16,055 nt of DNA from JAWXUU01 sp044426085. Lineage in GTDB: Bacteria > Bacillota > Clostridia > Christensenellales > CAMQZB01. The notes beneath the pieces were generated by a model, which was given only the letters and a program-made list of their open reading frames with translations, was not told the DNA's origin and ran no database searches. This document shows positions 14,557 through 16,055 of this stretch, in pieces. A program made the position numbers and the translations under genes. Location: the NCBI GenBank assembly GCA_044426085.1, contig JAWXUU010000025.1, forward strand, positions 1-16,055. The letters are read 5' to 3'. Within the stretch, counting starts at the first letter, position 1. Each line of letters begins with the position of its first letter.

Positions 14557-14630
14557 ATTAAAAGGTGAAAATTGGAAAACAGGGATAATGAAAATTGTGG
14601 TAATGCACTCGCGGGGAACGAGCTTTCAAT
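14557..14630 (+). repeat. Dispersed GTGGTAA hairpin repeat, copy c
   Basis: GTGAAAATTG-like prefix, then GTGGTAATGCACTCG, a CTCG/CGAG hairpin with a GC-rich loop, and CTTTCAATG. It is the most diverged copy of the family; the hairpin interior is replaced while both edges stay. Confidence 0.65.
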
Positions 14631-14633
14631 GTT

Positions 14634-14674
14634 TAAATAAAAACGCCAAGGGTGATACCTTGACGTTTGTTTTT
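14634..14674. terminator. Terminator of the second XRE gene
   Basis: AAACGCCAAGG (14641-14651) pairs with CCTTGACGTTT (14658-14668) around a six-base loop (one mismatch on the plus strand, G-T in minus-strand RNA). The minus strand continues TTATTT; the plus strand continues GTTTTTT. It abuts the gene stop at 14674. Confidence 0.8.
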
Positions 14675-14877
14675 TAATCTTCAAGACCAATCAAATAATC
14701 GGCGGATTCTGAAAGTTCTTTGCAAATTACTATTATCATATCAATGCAAGGTTCATGAATTCCCAAACACCAATTATTAACAGTTTTTTGACCAACTCCC
14801 AATTGTTTAGAAAATTGGTTTTGACTAATCCCCTTTTCCTGTAACACTTCTTTCAATCTTTCAGCAAATTTATTCAT
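14674..14877 (-). CDS. Small XRE-family regulator
   Basis: 67 residues, a single Cro/C1 helix-turn-helix: GISQNQFSKQLGVGQKTVNNW (residues about 16-36), then PCIDMIIVICKELSESADYLIGLED. It has the same minimal form as the regulator at 7025-7234 but is clearly diverged. ATG at 14877 has GGGGG about five bases upstream. It is divergent from a 28-codon DUF1273 remnant with its own promoter, so it may once have controlled that gene. Direct repeats ACTCAGCTATAT (14921-14932) and ACTTAGCTGTAT (14939-14950) in the shared intergenic region, one on each side of the plus-strand -35 box, are candidate operators. Confidence 0.87.
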   Translation of the reverse strand: MNKFAERLKEVLQEKGISQNQFSKQLGVGQKTVNNWCLGIHEPCIDMIIVICKELSESADYLIGLED

Positions 14878-14920
14878 ATATCCCCCAATATATTTTTTTA
14901 TATATTGTATTCTAGTACTA

Positions 14921-14964
14921 ACTCAGCTATATTGCTTGACTTAGCTGTATATCAACTATATAAT
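14921..14964 (+). promoter_or_regulatory. Promoter of the DUF1273 remnant with candidate operator repeats
   Basis: TTGACT (14936-14941), 17 bp, TATAAT (14959-14964). ACTYAGCTRTAT repeats at an 18-bp period (14921, 14939) overlap its -35 region and spacer. CGGAG follows at 14988-14992. Confidence 0.65.
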
Positions 14965-14999
14965 GTGCTTAATAGCTAATTTTTACTCGGAGAAATATA

Positions 15000-15086
15000 A
15001 TGAATACTAAAATTAAAATTGAAAATATTTGTGCTTTCACTGGAAATAGACCAGAAAAGATGCTATATCTAAAAATAAAAAAATAA
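15000..15086 (+). pseudogene. 5' remnant of a DUF1273 (SLOG, YpsA-like) gene
   Basis: A 28-codon frame with a proper promoter and ribosome binding site encodes KIENICAFTGNRPEKM and then degenerates into LYLKIKK and TAA. ICAFTGHRPEK is the typical first strand and nucleotide-binding turn of DUF1273 proteins of the SLOG superfamily (usually about 180 residues), here with His replaced by Asn. The rest of the domain is absent and AT-rich DNA then the repeat array follows. I read it as a truncated gene. A short functional peptide is possible but less likely. Confidence 0.65.
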
Positions 15087-15273
15087 TATATCTATAAAAT
15101 TAATTTCGAGCAAAATAATGCATGTGCAAACTACAAAAAAGATAGGATATAATTTGCGTTTATGCTGCGTCAAATGCCTTCGGTCGGTTTCGTACATCAA
15201 GTACGCGCCCTCCCTTACACCATTTTCCTTGCCTAAACACAAATTATCCCCATCTTTCCAATCGCCCCACTCA
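15087..15273. other. Intergenic DNA with no recognised gene
   Basis: AT-rich at first, then GC-richer from about 15160. Contains a CGTAC/GTACG hairpin near 15190-15204. A long minus-strand open frame runs through here into the repeat array and has no family features, so I do not call it. Confidence 0.5.
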
Positions 15274-15336
15274 AACAAATTGAAAAAATTCCACCCAAGC
15301 CGAAAAGTAAAGCTTTTTGCTTGCCCAAACATTGAA

Positions 15337-15489
15337 CGTGCCCAACGGGCACACCTCACAAGCCGAAAGCTTCTCTTTCGCTTGCTCCGATAATTTAATG
15401 TGGGGCAAAGCCCTACCCCTACAAGCCAAAGGCTTGCACCTAACAAATTGGAAAATTCCTTACAAGCCAAAGGCAATGCCTTTGCTTGC
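15337..15489 (+). repeat. 153-bp duplicated unit of the hairpin array, copy 1
   Basis: Nearly identical to 15555-15707 at an offset of 218 bp. Differences are few and several lie in hairpin loops or wobble positions (AAC against GAA, AAT against AAC). Confidence 0.9.
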
Positions 15490-15554
15490 CCCGATAATTG
15501 AATATGGGGCAACACCCCACCCCCACAAGCCAAAGGCTTGCAACCAAAATTGAC

Positions 15555-15707
15555 CGTGCCCGAAGGGCACACCTCACAAGCCGAAAGCTTCGCTTTCGCT
15601 TGCCCCGATAATTTAATGTGGGGCAAAGCCCTACCCCTACAAGCCAAAGGCTTGCACCTAACAAATTGGAAAATTCCTTACAAGCCAAAGGCAACGCCTT
15701 TGCTTGC
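15555..15707 (+). repeat. 153-bp duplicated unit of the hairpin array, copy 2
   Basis: Second copy of the unit at 15337-15489. The 65 bp between the copies (15490-15554) is itself a shorter relative of the TGCCCC and ACAAGCC modules. Confidence 0.9.
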
Positions 15708-15774
15708 ACCCTAATAATCGAAGCAACCCCACGGGTTGCCCCACAAGGTGCCGCTTTCAAAACTGGGGCAAGTA

Positions 15775-15885
15775 GCGGGAAGTGAGATATTTTGGGAATT
15801 TTTCACAAAAAATGGGGGGGAAGACAATACTTTTGTATGTCGACCCCCCTTTTTTGCGAAAAAACCCAAAATAGCCACTTCCCGC
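15775..15885. repeat. 111-nt near-perfect inverted repeat beyond the 5S terminator
   Basis: Outer arms GCGGGAAGTG and CACTTCCCGC pair over 10 bp; then TTTTGGG with CCCAAAA, an A/T stretch (TTTTTCACAAAAAA with TTTTTTGCGAAAAAA), and GGGGGG with CCCCCC, around an inner GACAATAC/GTATGTC dyad. Arms are about 46 nt with few bulges. No reading frame is credible across it. Confidence 0.85.
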
Positions 15886-15893
15886 GGCGGACA

Positions 15894-15936
15894 TTAAAAA
15901 AAGAAGCAAACCAATCTGGTTTGCTTCTTTTTTTAA
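15894..15936. terminator. rRNA operon terminator
   Basis: GAAGCAAACC and GGTTTGCTTC, extended by A7/T7 to a perfect 17-19 bp stem with a five-base AATCT loop. It lies seven bases after the 3' end of the 5S gene on the minus strand and is symmetric, so it could act in both directions. Confidence 0.92.
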
Positions 15937-15942
15937 TGAAAT

Positions 15943-16055
15943 GCGGCAGCGACCTATGTTCCCGGACCGTCGCCAGTCAAGTATTTTCGGCGCTATGGAG
16001 CTTAACTTCTGTGTTCGAGATGAGAACAGGTGGACCCCCATGCTATTACCACCGC
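15943..16055 (-). rRNA. rrf: 5S ribosomal RNA
   Basis: The minus strand begins GCGGTGGTAATAGCATGG, contains the conserved CGAACACAGAAGTTAAGC of loops B and C, and ends CGGGAACATAGGTCGCTGCCGC. The 5' GCGGTGG and 3' CGCTGCCGC ends pair as helix I. The 113 nt seen are near full length; the window edge may cut a base or a few from the 5' end. It is presumably the last gene of a 16S-23S-5S operon lying off the right end. Confidence 0.95.

Larger units (their letters stand above)
15274..15739. repeat. Array of ACAAGCC...GCTTGC hairpin repeats
   Basis: About eight hairpins share the outer bases CAAGCC and GCTTG (near 15294, 15358, 15421, 15462, 15525, 15576, 15639 and 15680) but vary inside. Between them lie TGCCCC/GGGGCA hairpins with an AT-rich loop, GTGCCC/GGGCAC hairpins (15338 and 15556) and the linker AACAAATTGGAAAATTCC (diverged copy near 15277, good copies near 15442 and 15660). 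It ends with GCAACCC/GGGTTGC (15723-15739). Open frames in both directions are by-products of the repetition. Confidence 0.85.

Noticed and set aside
15069..15760. Long minus-strand open frames (192 and 106 residues) with repeated LWLVGVGLCPTLNY segments
   Set aside because: They are translations of the hairpin array; the repeated peptides mirror DNA repeats, no ribosome binding site is evident and there is no family feature.
15757..16041. 94-residue open frame on the minus strand
   Set aside because: It runs through the 5S rRNA gene, its terminator and the large inverted repeat, so it is not coding.

Overview
The window looks like a chromosomal segment of a low-GC, Gram-positive, probably uncultured gut-type clostridium (Bacillota, class Clostridia). 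Supporting signs are two lipoproteins with a lipobox Cys, strong AGGAGG-type ribosome binding sites, consensus TTGACA/TATAAT promoters, a clostridial EndA-like nuclease pair, MazEF and HigBA type modules, and AT-rich intergenic DNA full of small hairpin repeats. I cannot place it below class.

Layout. The left end (1-581) has no gene. It carries two consensus promoters in tandem firing leftwards off the window, which looks like the promoter region of an rRNA operon, and an inverted pair of a dispersed repeat. Then, on the minus strand, come a beta-helix lipoprotein (582-1829), a MATE exporter (1956-3296) and a solitary HigA antitoxin whose HigB toxin is reduced to a 31-codon stub (3432-3823). 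Divergent from these is an intact mazEF pair (3982-4550). ftsH (4649-6700, minus, TTG start) follows, then a small XRE regulator (7025-7234, minus) with two matched operators, a 29-bp tandem repeat and dnaE (7492-11220, plus), which carries an unusual insertion of about 80 residues.

From 11283 to 13032 an AAA_14/DUF4143 ATPase gene sits between two inverted copies of a structured repeat of about 200 bp, each ending inward in a terminator hairpin. The gene has its own consensus promoter overlapped by large palindromes. Next come a two-gene minus-strand operon (a conserved small protein of unknown function, 4 nt overlapping a secreted EndA-like nuclease lipoprotein), a second small XRE regulator, and a 28-codon remnant of a DUF1273 (SLOG) gene that keeps its promoter and ribosome binding site. 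The right end is a hairpin-repeat array, a 111-nt near-perfect inverted repeat, a strong terminator and a 5S rRNA gene on the minus strand that runs to the window edge.

The segment therefore seems to lie between two rRNA operons pointing the same way. It mixes housekeeping genes (dnaE, ftsH, 5S rRNA) with accessory ones: an intact toxin-antitoxin system, a decayed one, an orphan regulator beside a gene stub, and the repeat-bounded ATPase. The ATPase cassette is the best candidate for something not well described. The repeat families, with compensatory changes in their stems, are the second main point of interest.
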